This document shows positions 7,260 through 15,026 of a DNA stretch of 64,000 nt, piece after piece; position 1 is the first letter of the stretch; every line of letters starts with the position of its first letter. A program made the position numbers and the translations under genes. The stretch comes from Actinophytocola sp963727495. Its GTDB lineage: Bacteria > Actinomycetota > Actinomycetes > Mycobacteriales > Pseudonocardiaceae. The stretch lies in the NCBI GenBank assembly GCA_963727495.1, contig CAVSGQ010000006.1, forward strand, positions 2,232,001 to 2,296,000. Direction: 5' to 3'. The notes beneath the pieces are model-generated. The model was not told the origin of the DNA, did no database searches, and saw only the letters and a list, made by a program, of their open reading frames with translations.

Positions 7260-8579
7260 ATGATCGTGCGGAAGCGGGCGGCCACCGGGGTACTGCGGCC
7301 GTTTGGCCCGGTCGATGAGCTCGGCTGCTACGTCGACAGCGCTGCCGAACCCAACAACGTCCACCTCGAGGTGGAGCTCGACGGGCACCTGGATCCGGCT
7401 CGGTTGCGGGCGGCGGTGCTGGCCACGCTCACCGCGCACCCACTGGCCAGGGCGCGGCGGGCACCGTGGCGCGGGTGGCACGGCCGGTTCAACTGGGAGA
7501 TCGGCGACGTGCCGGATGTGGCGCCGATCGACCACGTGCGGTGGCGAAGCGACGAGGATCTGGCCGGGCATCGAAACTCGCTGCTTGCCGCGGCGCCGCT
7601 CCCGGATCTGGGCCCACCGCTTCGATTCAGGCACGCGGTCGGTCCGGACCGGGACGTGCTGATCCTGAACGTCCACCACGCGGCCATGGACGGGATGTCC
7701 TGCCTGCGCCTGCTGCGCTCGGTCGCCCGGAACTACGCCGGCCTGCCGGACCCGGTCGGTGCGGGCACGCCCGCCGCCCCGTCGGTGGCCGGCGCGTCGG
7801 GACCGCCCGTCGACGACCAGGTGAGGACGCGGTACTCACGGCCTGCCACCCGGATCGCGGTGGACACCGACGATCCGGGGCCCGGCTGTGGTTTTCGCCT
7901 GATATCCATCCCGATCGCCACCGTCCGACGCGGCGCGGACAGGCTCGTCGGCACCGTCAACGACATCCTGATCGCCGCGCTCGTGCTGGCGGTCGAGACG
8001 TGGAACGAGGACCACGGTCGCGATGCCCGGATGGTCCGGGTCACCATGCCGCTCAACGCGCGGGCTGCGGCAGGCGACGACGAACCACTCGGCAACCTGT
8101 CCAGGCTCGCGGTGATCGCGAGCACGCCGGAACGCCGGCGCACGGCGGACGGGCTGCTGGCGGACATCGCCAGGCAGACGGCTGCGGCGAAAACGTGTGG
8201 CGGGCCACAGATCGACTCGGCGAGCCGGCTGTTCGCCGCTCCGTGGCTGCCGGTCGCGGCCAAGGCGCGGCTGCTGACCGTCGCCCGGTGGCTGACCGCG
8301 CCCGTGGTCGCCGACACCTCGTTGCTGTCCAACCTCGGTCAGGTCGGCGAGCGGCCGGACTTCGGTCCCGACGTCCCCGCCGTCGGCCTCTGGTTCTCCC
8401 CGCCGGTCCGGATGCCTGCCGGGTTGTCCATCGGTGTGGTCACCCTGAACGACCGGCTCAACCTGTGCTTCCGTTATCGGCGCGAGCTGCTGGACCCGCG
8501 GACGGCCGATCGGTTCGCCGCGACGTACCGCGCGGCGCTCGACTCACTCCGCGATCCCCGGTTGTCGATGTCGGGTTGA
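7260..8579 (+). CDS. Condensation/WS-DGAT-like acyltransferase
   Basis: A 439-residue member of the chloramphenicol-acetyltransferase/condensation superfamily (wax-ester synthase, PapA and condensation-domain relatives). The catalytic motif HHxxxDG is intact as HHAAMDG near residue 143, and the second conserved block VNDILIAALVLAV is present. The protein stands alone, with no carrier or adenylation domain nearby, so it may acylate a lipid or small molecule rather than act in NRPS assembly. Start 7260 (ATG) is given; a leaderless GTG at 7266 is as likely. Its 3' end overlaps the convergent methyltransferase ORF by 122 bases. Confidence 0.75.
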   Translation: MIVRKRAATGVLRPFGPVDELGCYVDSAAEPNNVHLEVELDGHLDPARLRAAVLATLTAHPLARARRAPWRGWHGRFNWEIGDVPDVAPIDHVRWRSDEDLAGHRNSLLAAAPLPDLGPPLRFRHAVGPDRDVLILNVHHAAMDGMSCLRLLRSVARNYAGLPDPVGAGTPAAPSVAGASGPPVDDQVRTRYSRPATRIAVDTDDPGPGCGFRLISIPIATVRRGADRLVGTVNDILIAALVLAVETWNEDHGRDARMVRVTMPLNARAAAGDDEPLGNLSRLAVIASTPERRRTADGLLADIARQTAAAKTCGGPQIDSASRLFAAPWLPVAAKARLLTVARWLTAPVVADTSLLSNLGQVGERPDFGPDVPAVGLWFSPPVRMPAGLSIGVVTLNDRLNLCFRYRRELLDPRTADRFAATYRAALDSLRDPRLSMSG

Positions 8580-9210
8580 ACACGAACATCCGGGTGCCTG
8601 GCGCGGGAGGCCCATCCGGTGGCCTGTCGAGGTGGTGCATGCCGACGCGGAACGTGGCGTCGGCCGGCGCGGTGAACGACAGCTCGGCGAAGCCGTGGTC
8701 GGAGAACATGGCCCGGATGTCGAGGCTGGGGTCAGGGCCGGCACGCGGTCGTCCGCGGGTCCAGATCACCACGCCGCGGTGGGTGAGCAGCCGGGGCAGG
8801 GCGGCGATCGTGCGTTCGACGTCGTCGGTGCCGATGTTGCCGAACACACCGCAGGCCAGCACGACGTCGGCGGGAACGAAGTCGGCGTAGCAGTCGGTCG
8901 CTCCGGCGTCGGTGGTGCGAACCTCGACGGTGCGCAGACCGAGTTGGGCCGCGGTGGTCTGGGCGCGCGTGGCCAGGCGCGGGTCCAGCTCGACCAGTAG
9001 GGCGCGGATCCGGCGGGTGGGGTCGTGCGCGGCCAGCATCGGGAGCACGTCGCGGCCGTCGCCGGCGCAGACGCTGATCAGGCGGCGCGGGCCGGGCGGG
9101 ATCTCGGCGAGCGCGTGACGCAGACACTCCTGTACGACGTGCAGCCTGCGCGCGAGCGAGGAGTTCGGCCGGTCGTAGTCGCGGTGCCACTGGACCCAGT
9201 CGGTGGTCAT
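8458..9210 (-). CDS. Class I SAM-dependent methyltransferase
   Basis: A 250-residue Rossmann-fold methyltransferase. The SAM motif is LISVCAGDGRDVLPML, motif II is RIRALLVELDPR, and motif IV is ADVVLACGVFGNIGTDDV. The globular domain ends near MFVFNP. The last 35 or so residues are Arg/Ala/Gly-rich, unlike the family, and overlap the convergent acyltransferase, so the annotated C-terminus is doubtful. ATG 9210 overlaps the stop of the upstream TetR gene (ATGA), so the two are co-translated. The substrate is unknown. Confidence 0.8.
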   Translation of the reverse strand: MTTDWVQWHRDYDRPNSSLARRLHVVQECLRHALAEIPPGPRRLISVCAGDGRDVLPMLAAHDPTRRIRALLVELDPRLATRAQTTAAQLGLRTVEVRTTDAGATDCYADFVPADVVLACGVFGNIGTDDVERTIAALPRLLTHRGVVIWTRGRPRAGPDPSLDIRAMFSDHGFAELSFTAPADATFRVGMHHLDRPPDGPPAPGTRMFVFNPTSTTGDRGVSRAPRGTSRRTDRPSAGPAARADNGSTG

Positions 9211-9794
9211 CGGATCGTCGAGCCGATGACCGTCATCACCGTGCTGTGCACGTCGGCGGCGTCGGGCCGGGGGCTGGTGCGGTCCGCGAACAGCAGGTGG
9301 CCGGCGCCGATCAGGGTGGGGGCCAGGGCGTCCACGGCCGCATCCGGGGAGAGGCGGCCCAGGTCCCGTTCCGCGACCAGGTACGCGGCGATCATCTGCA
9401 CGGCCTCGGTCAGCACCGGGACGCCGGCCGGCCACGTCCGGCGCAGGCGGGCGCGGAGCTCGTCGCGGAAGGTGATCAGGGGGATGATCGCCACGGCGAC
9501 CGACTCGAACACGGCCGTCAGCGCCTCGGTGAGGTTGCCGGCCACGGTGCCCGCCCCGGCCGCCTCGCGCAGCGCCTCCGCCTCGGGGGCCATCCGGTCG
9601 ACGCGGTCCAGCACGAACTCGGCCAGGAAACCGTCGAAGTCATCGAAGTGGCGGTGCAGCACCCCCTTCGCGCACCCCGCCTCCGTGGTCACCGCCCGGC
9701 TGGTCAGCGCGCTCGGCCCGTCCCGCAGCAGCACCCGCTCGGCGGCGTCGAACAGCTGCTTGCGCGCATCGCGAATGGACACACCTGTCGGCAT
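9207..9794 (-). CDS. TetR-family transcriptional regulator
   Basis: A 195-residue repressor. The N-terminal HTH (RKQLFDAAERVLLRDGPSALTSRAVTTEAGCAKGVLHRHFDDFDGFLAEFV) is standard; the C-terminal ligand-binding domain is helical and of unknown ligand. It starts about 20 bases from the first of two tandem palindromes in the divergent control region and is co-transcribed with the downstream methyltransferase. Likely represses itself and the divergent methyltransferase at 9844. Confidence 0.9.
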   Translation of the reverse strand: MPTGVSIRDARKQLFDAAERVLLRDGPSALTSRAVTTEAGCAKGVLHRHFDDFDGFLAEFVLDRVDRMAPEAEALREAAGAGTVAGNLTEALTAVFESVAVAIIPLITFRDELRARLRRTWPAGVPVLTEAVQMIAAYLVAERDLGRLSPDAAVDALAPTLIGAGHLLFADRTSPRPDAADVHSTVMTVIGSTIR

Positions 9795-9814
9795 GGCACC
9801 TCGAGACCTAGCGG

Positions 9815-9852
9815 AGTGGGCGCTTGCCCACTATGGTGGGCGCATGCCCACT
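9815..9852. promoter_or_regulatory. Tandem palindromic operators, probably for TetR
   Basis: Two copies of GTGGGC-N4-GCCCAC, centred at about 9823 and 9843 (20 bp apart), on the same face of the helix within two turns. The first copy has a further A/T pair. The second overlaps the ATG at 9844, and a -10-like TATGGT lies between them (9832-9837). Bound repressor would cover the -10 and the initiation site. Confidence 0.78.
9832..9837 (+). promoter_or_regulatory. -10 element for a leaderless transcript
   Basis: TATGGT followed by exactly six bases and then the ATG at 9844, with no Shine-Dalgarno; the standard actinobacterial leaderless arrangement. It sits between two palindromic operators. 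Confidence 0.6.
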
Positions 9853-10656
9853 CTACCGCCCGAGCAGACGCCCGAACGCCGGCCGCACCGACTGCGGCAG
9901 GTGGCGGAGTCCTTCGGCGACGACGCCGAGCGCTACGACCGCGCCCGGCCCAGCTACCCCGACGCCCTCATCACCCGGATCGTCGCCGGCAGCCCCGGGC
10001 CAGACCTCCTCGACGTCGGCTGCGGCACCGGCATCGCCGCCCGGCAGTTCCAGGCGGCCGGCTGCCGGGTGCTCGGCGTCGACGCCGACGCCCGGATGGC
10101 CGACCTCGCCCGGCGCAACGGGGTCGACGCCGAGGTCGCGTCGTTCGAGACCTGGGACCCGGCCGGCCGCACCTTCGACGCGGTCGTCGCCGCGCAGACC
10201 TGGCACTGGGTGGACCCCGTCGCGGGCGCGGCGCAGGCGGCGCGGGTGCTGCGGCCCGGCGGCCGCCTCGCCTTGCTGTGGAACGTGTTCCAGGCGCCGC
10301 CCGACATCGCCGAGGCGTTCGCCGCGGTCTACCGCCGGGCCGTGCCCGACCTGCCGTTCGTCCCGTGGGCCACGTCCGCCTTCGACGCCTACACGGTGAT
10401 GTTCGCCACGGCGACCGACGGCATCCGGCAGGCCGGCGCGTTCGCCGAACCGGAACAGTGGCGGCACGACTGGGAGCGGCCCTACACCCGGGACGAGTGG
10501 CTCGACCAGGTTCCCACGCACGGCGGGTACAGCCTGCTCCCCGCCGCCACCCAGAAGGAGGTGCTGGCCGGCGTCGGCGCGGCCATCGACTCCGCCGGCG
10601 GCAGCTTCACGATGGGCTACGCCACCGTCGCGGTCACCACCACCCGGACCGCCTGA
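9844..10656 (+). CDS. Class I SAM-dependent methyltransferase
   Basis: A 270-residue methyltransferase (Methyltransf_11 type). SAM-binding motif I is LLDVGCGTGIAARQF near residue 56, followed by VLGVDADARMADLARRNG and VLRPGGRLALLWNVF. The family usually acts on small metabolites; the substrate here is unknown. The start at 9844 is supported by the TATGGT element six bases upstream. Divergent from TetR, whose operators cover the start, so expression is probably released by the TetR ligand. Confidence 0.88.
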   Translation: MPTLPPEQTPERRPHRLRQVAESFGDDAERYDRARPSYPDALITRIVAGSPGPDLLDVGCGTGIAARQFQAAGCRVLGVDADARMADLARRNGVDAEVASFETWDPAGRTFDAVVAAQTWHWVDPVAGAAQAARVLRPGGRLALLWNVFQAPPDIAEAFAAVYRRAVPDLPFVPWATSAFDAYTVMFATATDGIRQAGAFAEPEQWRHDWERPYTRDEWLDQVPTHGGYSLLPAATQKEVLAGVGAAIDSAGGSFTMGYATVAVTTTRTA

Positions 10657-10663
10657 CCGGGCC

Positions 10664-11386
10664 TCACTTCTTGAGCCGCCGGCTGCCGGCGTGCCAGTCC
10701 TCCTCCGCGCCGACCTCGCCGTCGCCGACGCCGAAGGCGCGCAGTTGCGGCCGCTCGCGCAGGCTGCGCTTGAGCTCGGCGAAACCGGCGAACCCGGCGA
10801 GCCCGACCACGTGGTCCCACAGGCGCACCGCGTCCTCGTCGCCCGGCAGCCGGCTGATCACCGGGCCGAAGAACGCCGTCCCGCCCGGCGGTCCGAAGTG
10901 GATGATCGGGGTGCCGACGTCCCTGCCCGTCAACGAAAGCGCCTCGTCGGTCTCGGCGCGCAGCTCGGCGTCCCATCCGCCGTCGTCCAGCGCGCCGGCC
11001 AGGTCGGTGGGCAGCCCGGCCCGCGCGAGCAGCGGCTCGACGAAGGCGCGGCTGCCGCGCTCGACCGGGTCCAGGCCGGGAGCGGCCTCGGAGTCGAACA
11101 CCTCCGTGCCGATCACCTCGTAGAGGCGGCCCAGCACCTCCCGCCCGTGCTCGGCGCGGGCCCGGGCGGCCACCCGCAGCAACCGCAGGCCGGCGGTGTG
11201 ACCGTCCTCGTAGCCGTCCGGGAAGTGGCTGCCGTAGTCGATCTCGGCGTTCACCAGCCGCAGCGAGATGAACCGCCAGTCCACTGTGTACTTTCGCTGC
11301 GCCATGACCTTGCGCACCCACTTGCTGGTCATCCACGCGAACGGGCACACCGGGTCGAAGTAGAAGTCGACGTCCGCTCGGGACAT
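10664..11386 (-). CDS. DsbA-family protein, mycothiol-dependent nitroreductase-like
   Basis: A 240-residue cytoplasmic thioredoxin-fold protein related to the Rv2466c/FrnE group. The active-site segment is DFYFDPVCPFAW near residues 7-18: one N-terminal cysteine followed by PFA, with no second cysteine. A helical insert follows, then VGTPIIHFGPPGGTAFFGPV with the cis-Pro typical of the fold. The family uses mycothiol to reduce nitro or disulfide substrates. The missing second Cys makes a glutaredoxin-like monothiol mechanism more likely. Convergent with the methyltransferase, with 7 bases between stops. Confidence 0.82.
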   Translation of the reverse strand: MSRADVDFYFDPVCPFAWMTSKWVRKVMAQRKYTVDWRFISLRLVNAEIDYGSHFPDGYEDGHTAGLRLLRVAARARAEHGREVLGRLYEVIGTEVFDSEAAPGLDPVERGSRAFVEPLLARAGLPTDLAGALDDGGWDAELRAETDEALSLTGRDVGTPIIHFGPPGGTAFFGPVISRLPGDEDAVRLWDHVVGLAGFAGFAELKRSLRERPQLRAFGVGDGEVGAEEDWHAGSRRLKK

Positions 11387-11572
11387 GTCACGCTCCCTTC
11401 CGGCGACATCGGCGCGGGTACACCGGCAGGCTACCCGCGCGGGACGGGCGAAAGGGCGGCCTTGCGGGCGGGTCCGGCGTCCCGATCGTTCCCCCGCCTC
11501 GACGGCGCGGCGGCCGGCCGGGCATGCCTACGTTCGGGAGGTTCGTGCCCCATCCGCAGCAAGGGAGCCGAG

Positions 11573-12046
11573 ATGGCCGACATCGAGTACATGACCACCC
11601 ACGAGCTGTACGCATGGGTCGCCGACCCCGAGTTCCAGCAGCTCGCCGCCACGTTCGACCAGCTGCTCGCGAACAACGCCGGGTTCGACCAGCTCGGCCC
11701 GGCCGCCCAGGCCGCCTACACCCGGCTGGTCGACTACCTCGGCGAGCTGCAGCAGCAGCGGGACGACACCCACCAGCTGCTCACCGCGCTCGAGCAGGTC
11801 GGGCACGCCAACGACGTCCCGTTCGACGAGACGCACCTGCGGCTCAGCGACGACCTGTCCACCATGTTCGCCGACGCCCGGTTCGCCGACGAGGACTCCG
11901 CCTACGCCGAGCTGTGCCGGCAGACCGAGAGCGAGTACGAGCAGCTCTGCCAGTTCCTCGAGGCGTTCGGGCAGTACTACGCCCACGTCGGCATCATCTC
12001 GACGATGGCGTCCAACCCGGAGACGGCGTTCGACATGATCCGTTAG
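11573..12046 (+). CDS. Conserved helical protein of unknown function
   Basis: A 157-residue acidic protein, mostly helical, with several Gln/Leu-rich amphipathic stretches (residues 25-75 and 115-145). No signal peptide, membrane segment or known catalytic motif is visible. AAGGGAGCCGAG precedes the ATG. Not recognised; the next gene begins 31 bases after its stop with its own -10 element. Confidence 0.72.
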   Translation: MADIEYMTTHELYAWVADPEFQQLAATFDQLLANNAGFDQLGPAAQAAYTRLVDYLGELQQQRDDTHQLLTALEQVGHANDVPFDETHLRLSDDLSTMFADARFADEDSAYAELCRQTESEYEQLCQFLEAFGQYYAHVGIISTMASNPETAFDMIR

Positions 12047-12065
12047 GCCCCACCCGCCCGGCGGC

Positions 12066-12071
12066 TACGCT
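12066..12071 (+). promoter_or_regulatory. -10 element for a leaderless transcript
   Basis: TACGCT, then six bases, then ATG 12078. No Shine-Dalgarno. Confidence 0.55.
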
Positions 12072-12077
12072 GGGCAC

Positions 12078-12296
12078 ATGAAGGAGCTGCTGCGGTCCAA
12101 CGACCCGGTGCTGATCTCGTTCGCGACCTCGCTGCTGCAGGACGCGGAGATCGAGCACTCGGTCGCCGACTCGCACATGAGCGTGATCGACGGATCGATC
12201 AACGCGGTCACCAACCGCATCCTGGTCGCCGAGGACCGCTACGACGACGCCCGGCAGCTGCTCGAGGACGCGGGCGTGTCCGCCGGCGAGGCGTAG
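12078..12296 (+). CDS. DUF2007-type putative signal-transducing protein
   Basis: A 72-residue ferredoxin-like small protein. MKELLRSNDPVLISFATSLLQDAEIEHSVADSHMSV and the closing ILVAEDRYDDARQLLEDAG match the DUF2007 fold, whose members are thought to bind small ligands or act as signal modules; no biochemical role is established. The leaderless -10 sits six bases upstream. It lies just before the exonuclease III gene, 30 bases apart, and each has its own leaderless promoter. Confidence 0.85.
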   Translation: MKELLRSNDPVLISFATSLLQDAEIEHSVADSHMSVIDGSINAVTNRILVAEDRYDDARQLLEDAGVSAGEA

Positions 12297-12313
12297 CGCG
12301 CGCCGGCCGCCAC

Positions 12314-12319
12314 TACTGT
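12314..12319 (+). promoter_or_regulatory. -10 element for a leaderless transcript
   Basis: TACTGT followed by seven bases and the GTG start at 12327; no Shine-Dalgarno. Confidence 0.5.
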
Positions 12320-12326
12320 GGGGGCC

Positions 12327-13187
12327 GTGCGCGTCGTGACCTGGAACGTCAACTCCGTCAAGCAGCGGATGCCCCGCTTCCTGCCCTGGCTCGACCAGCG
12401 CGAGCCGGACGTCGTCTGCCTGCAGGAGACCAAGGTGCCCGACGACGTTTTCGGCGAGCTGCTCGACGGGCCGCTCGCCGAACGGGGCTACTCGGCCGCC
12501 GCCCACGGGGAGGCCCGGTGGAACGGGGTCGCCATCCTGTCGCGGGTGGGGCTCGAGGACGTCACCCGGGGGATCGAGGGCGCGCCGGGGTTCCCGCACC
12601 CGGAGGCGCGCGCGGTGGCCGCCACCTGCGGCGGGGTCCGGATCCACTCGCTGTACGTGCCGAACGGGCGGGAGCCGGACTCCGAGCACTACCGGTACAA
12701 GCTGGAGTGGCTCGCCGCGCTGCGCGAGGTCGTGGCTGCCGGGCCCGGGGACGCGATCGTCTGCGGGGACATGAACATCGCGCCCGCCGACGCCGACGTG
12801 TTCGACCCGGCGGCCTACGTCGGCCAGACGCACGTCACCGGCCCCGAGCGGGAGGCGCTCGCCGCGCTGCGCGACCTGGGGTTGCGCGACGTCGTGCGCG
12901 ACCGGTGGCCCGACGACCGCGTGTTCACCTACTGGGACTACCGCGCCGGCATGTTCCCCAAGGACCTCGGCATGCGGATCGACCTCGTGCTGGCCACCGC
13001 GCCGGTGGCCGGGCGGGTCAAGGCCGCGTGGGTGGATCGCCTGGCGCGCAAGGGAACCGGGCCCAGCGACCACGCGCCCGTCGTCGTCGACCTCGACGAG
13101 GCGCCGGACGGGGACATCGGGCCGGTGGTGCCGCCGCCGTCGGCGCCCGCCGCCAAGCGCGGCGCGTTCCGGCTTCCCCAGGCCTAG
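12327..13187 (+). CDS. xth: Exodeoxyribonuclease III / AP endonuclease
   Basis: A 286-residue EEP-superfamily DNA repair nuclease that cuts at abasic sites and removes 3' blocking groups. Conserved elements are VTWNVNSVKQR (metal ligand Asn), CLQETKVPDD (metal-binding Glu), CGDMNIAPADAD, MRIDLVLA and GPSDHAPVV, which holds the catalytic Asp-His pair. The C-terminal 20 residues are Pro/Ala/Arg-rich and variable. The GTG start is set by the leaderless -10 seven bases upstream. Confidence 0.94.
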   Translation: MRVVTWNVNSVKQRMPRFLPWLDQREPDVVCLQETKVPDDVFGELLDGPLAERGYSAAAHGEARWNGVAILSRVGLEDVTRGIEGAPGFPHPEARAVAATCGGVRIHSLYVPNGREPDSEHYRYKLEWLAALREVVAAGPGDAIVCGDMNIAPADADVFDPAAYVGQTHVTGPEREALAALRDLGLRDVVRDRWPDDRVFTYWDYRAGMFPKDLGMRIDLVLATAPVAGRVKAAWVDRLARKGTGPSDHAPVVVDLDEAPDGDIGPVVPPPSAPAAKRGAFRLPQA

Positions 13188-13693
13188 AGATCCCGGAACG
13201 GCGCGGCGTAGGCGAACTCGCCCCGCACGGACGGGTCGTAGGCGGTCAGCGGGCGGGCCTGGAAGTGGTCACCCCACTCGGGGACGGGCGGGGTGATGCC
13301 GTGGCCGGCGGCCGGGGCGAAGCCGAACCTCGGGTAGTAGTCCTTGTGTCCCAGCAGCACGACGACCGGTTCGCCGAGGGCGTCGGCCGCGCCGAGCACG
13401 GCGTGCATCAGCGCGCCGCCGACGCCGCGCCGCTGCCATGCCGGCAGCACACCGAGCGGGCCGAGGCCCAGGGCGGGCGTGGTGGCGACGTGCGCGCGGG
13501 TGCAGACCACGTGGCCGACCACGGTGCCGTCCGGGCCGACCGCGACCAGCGAGAGCGCCGGCAGCCAGCCCGCGTCCGCCCGCAGCGCGGTGACCAGGTC
13601 GGCCTCGACCGCGGTCTCGAACGCCGCGCGGTGCACGGCGTGGATCGCCCCGACGTCGGACGGGAGCTCGCGCCTGATCAACACGGCGCTCAC
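13184..13693 (-). CDS. GNAT-family N-acetyltransferase
   Basis: A 169-residue acetyl-CoA-dependent acetyltransferase. The pyrophosphate-binding motif A is visible as LGLGPLGVLPAWQRRGVGGALM near residues 75-96, and the C-terminal KDYYPRFGF is typical of the putative acetyltransferase group with YhbS. GTG 13693 is four bases upstream of the TGA that would end the Crp gene in the frame with better codon bias (GTGA). In this sequence no stop separates it from the Crp ORF, so the two read as one protein. Confidence 0.88.
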   Translation of the reverse strand: MSAVLIRRELPSDVGAIHAVHRAAFETAVEADLVTALRADAGWLPALSLVAVGPDGTVVGHVVCTRAHVATTPALGLGPLGVLPAWQRRGVGGALMHAVLGAADALGEPVVVLLGHKDYYPRFGFAPAAGHGITPPVPEWGDHFQARPLTAYDPSVRGEFAYAAPFRDL

Positions 13694-14374
13694 TGTGACA
13701 CGGTGGGCCCGGCGGCCGCATCCGGGTTTGCCCGCAGGGCAAGCAGTTCCGGCGCGAGGAGCACGACCGCGCGCGCCGGGCTCGACCCGCACCAGGCCCT
13801 CGGCCGCGAGCGTGCGCAGCGCGCGGTTCACCGACACCCGGGTCATGCCGATCGCCTCGGCCAGGCCCGCCTGCGCGCCCGGCAGGATCACCCGGCCGCC
13901 CGACCCGGCGGCGCGCACGAGCCAGGCCGCGGTGCGGGTGACGGCGTCCGCGAAGCTCGCCGGCACCAGGTCGTCCTGCTGGTCGCGCGGCCGCCGGGCG
14001 AGGTGGGCGAGCACGTGCCGGCGCGCGGCGGGCACGTCGTCGAGGAGGTCGAGGAAGTCCGTCGCGGGGACCAGCCGCACCCGGGATCGGGCGCGGGCAA
14101 GCCAGGTCGCGGTGTGGCCGCCGCCGTCGAGCACGGCGGACTTGTCCACCGCGCACGGCGCGGGGAACTCGCCGAGCCGCAGCAGGCGGCCCGCCGCGGT
14201 CGCGCGGGTGGCCGTCACGCCGCCGGCCTCGACGACGATCAGGTGTGTCGCCGGCTCGCCGCGAACCGCGAGCACGGCCCCGGCCTCGACCGTCCTCGGC
14301 GGTGCGGCCCCGGCCAGACGGGTCAGCCGCGGCCGGTCCAGCGTGGCGAGCAGCGGCACGTCGGCGAGTCCCAT
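13690..14374 (-). CDS. Crp/Fnr-family regulator, frameshifted near its C-terminus
   Basis: About 228 residues: an N-terminal cyclic-nucleotide-binding-like barrel (residues 1-115) and a winged helix with AGLAEAIGMTRVSVNRALRTLAAEGLVRVEPG. No PBC arginine is seen, so cAMP binding is doubtful. After VEPG, one extra base in the GC run at 13767-13777 shifts the frame. Removing it gives VVLLAPELLALRANPDAAAGPTVSQ and a TGA overlapping the GNAT start. Without that correction the ORF runs on into GNAT as a 396-residue fusion. The shifted frame has far stronger GC at third codon positions, favouring two coupled genes. Confidence 0.8.
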
Positions 14375-14418
14375 GACGGCAGTATCACGTGATGCGGCGC
14401 GCGCCGCGCCGGGCGGGC

Positions 14419-14424
14419 TAGCGT
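14419..14424 (+). promoter_or_regulatory. -10 element for a leaderless transcript
   Basis: TAGCGT, six bases, then the GTG start at 14431; no Shine-Dalgarno. Confidence 0.5.
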
Positions 14425-14430
14425 CGCGGC

Positions 14431-14700
14431 GTGTACGTGATCGAACTGCGCTTCGCCGACGACCCCCGGCGCCTGGCCGCCCGACCGGCACACCGGGAGC
14501 GGCTCGCGGCGCTGCGCGGGGCCGGCCGGCTGGTGATGGCCGGGCCGTGGGCCGACGACTCGGGCGCGCTGCTGGTGTTCCGCGACGACCCGGCCGACGT
14601 GCTCGCCGGCGACCCCTACTACTCGACGCCCGGGGTGACCGTGGTGGGCGTGCGGGAGTGGCGGCCGCTGATGGCCTCCGGCCCCCGGAATCCAGCGTAG
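14431..14700 (+). CDS. YciI-family protein
   Basis: An 89-residue ferredoxin-like alpha+beta protein with RPAHRERLAALRGAGRLVMAGPWADDSGALLVF and the terminal VREWRPLM typical of YciI, a family with a proposed but unconfirmed catalytic His-Asp pair. Diverges from the Crp gene by 56 bases. Its last codons lie inside an intergenic repeat unit that begins at about 14690. Confidence 0.85.
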   Translation: MYVIELRFADDPRRLAARPAHRERLAALRGAGRLVMAGPWADDSGALLVFRDDPADVLAGDPYYSTPGVTVVGVREWRPLMASGPRNPA

Positions 14701-14810
14701 CGGCGGGGACCGACGATTCCGGACCGCGCGGCGCGAAACTGTGGACAACTCCCCGGGGATCCCCGAGATCCACGCTACCGGCGGGTACCGACGAATCCGG
14801 TCCGGCGCGA
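14690..14810. repeat. Pair of imperfect direct repeats
   Basis: Units 14690-14736 and 14768-14810 share the same ordered blocks (ATCCA, then GGCGGG, then ACCGACGA, then TCCGG, then GGCGCGA) with scattered changes. The first unit supplies the stop of the YciI gene. Likely a mobile or regulatory intergenic repeat; function unknown. Confidence 0.6.
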
Positions 14811-14831
14811 CGACCGCAGTGGACGCTGCCG

Positions 14832-15026
14832 TCAGTCGTCGGTGTACGTCGCCGGGCGGGCGTGGGCGATGAAGTCGGCCAGAGTGGCACGCAGGGTTCT
14901 GGCGTGCGCCTCGTCGAGGTTGATCTCGTAGCTGACCTCATCGAGCTCGAAGTAGACGGTTCGTACGGTCTCGGACCTCGTGCCGTCGAGATCGTCGATG
15001 AGTGGGGTGGCGCCTTCGCCAAGCAT
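14832..15026 (-). CDS. Lsr2 N-terminal domain protein lacking the DNA-binding domain
   Basis: A 64-residue protein. Residues 8-60 match the Lsr2 dimerisation domain: LIDDLDGTRSET and FELDEVSYEINLDEAHARTLRATLADFI, against Lsr2's LVDDxDG and FGLDGVTYEIDLS. The TGA comes straight after DFIAHARPATYTDD, where Lsr2 continues with a basic linker and a C-terminal RGR AT-hook-like domain. Neither is present in any frame downstream; a repeat pair occupies that space. GGGAGA precedes the ATG. It could heterodimerise with full-length Lsr2 and weaken it, as truncated H-NS proteins do, but this is inference. Confidence 0.8.
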   Translation of the reverse strand: MLGEGATPLIDDLDGTRSETVRTVYFELDEVSYEINLDEAHARTLRATLADFIAHARPATYTDD

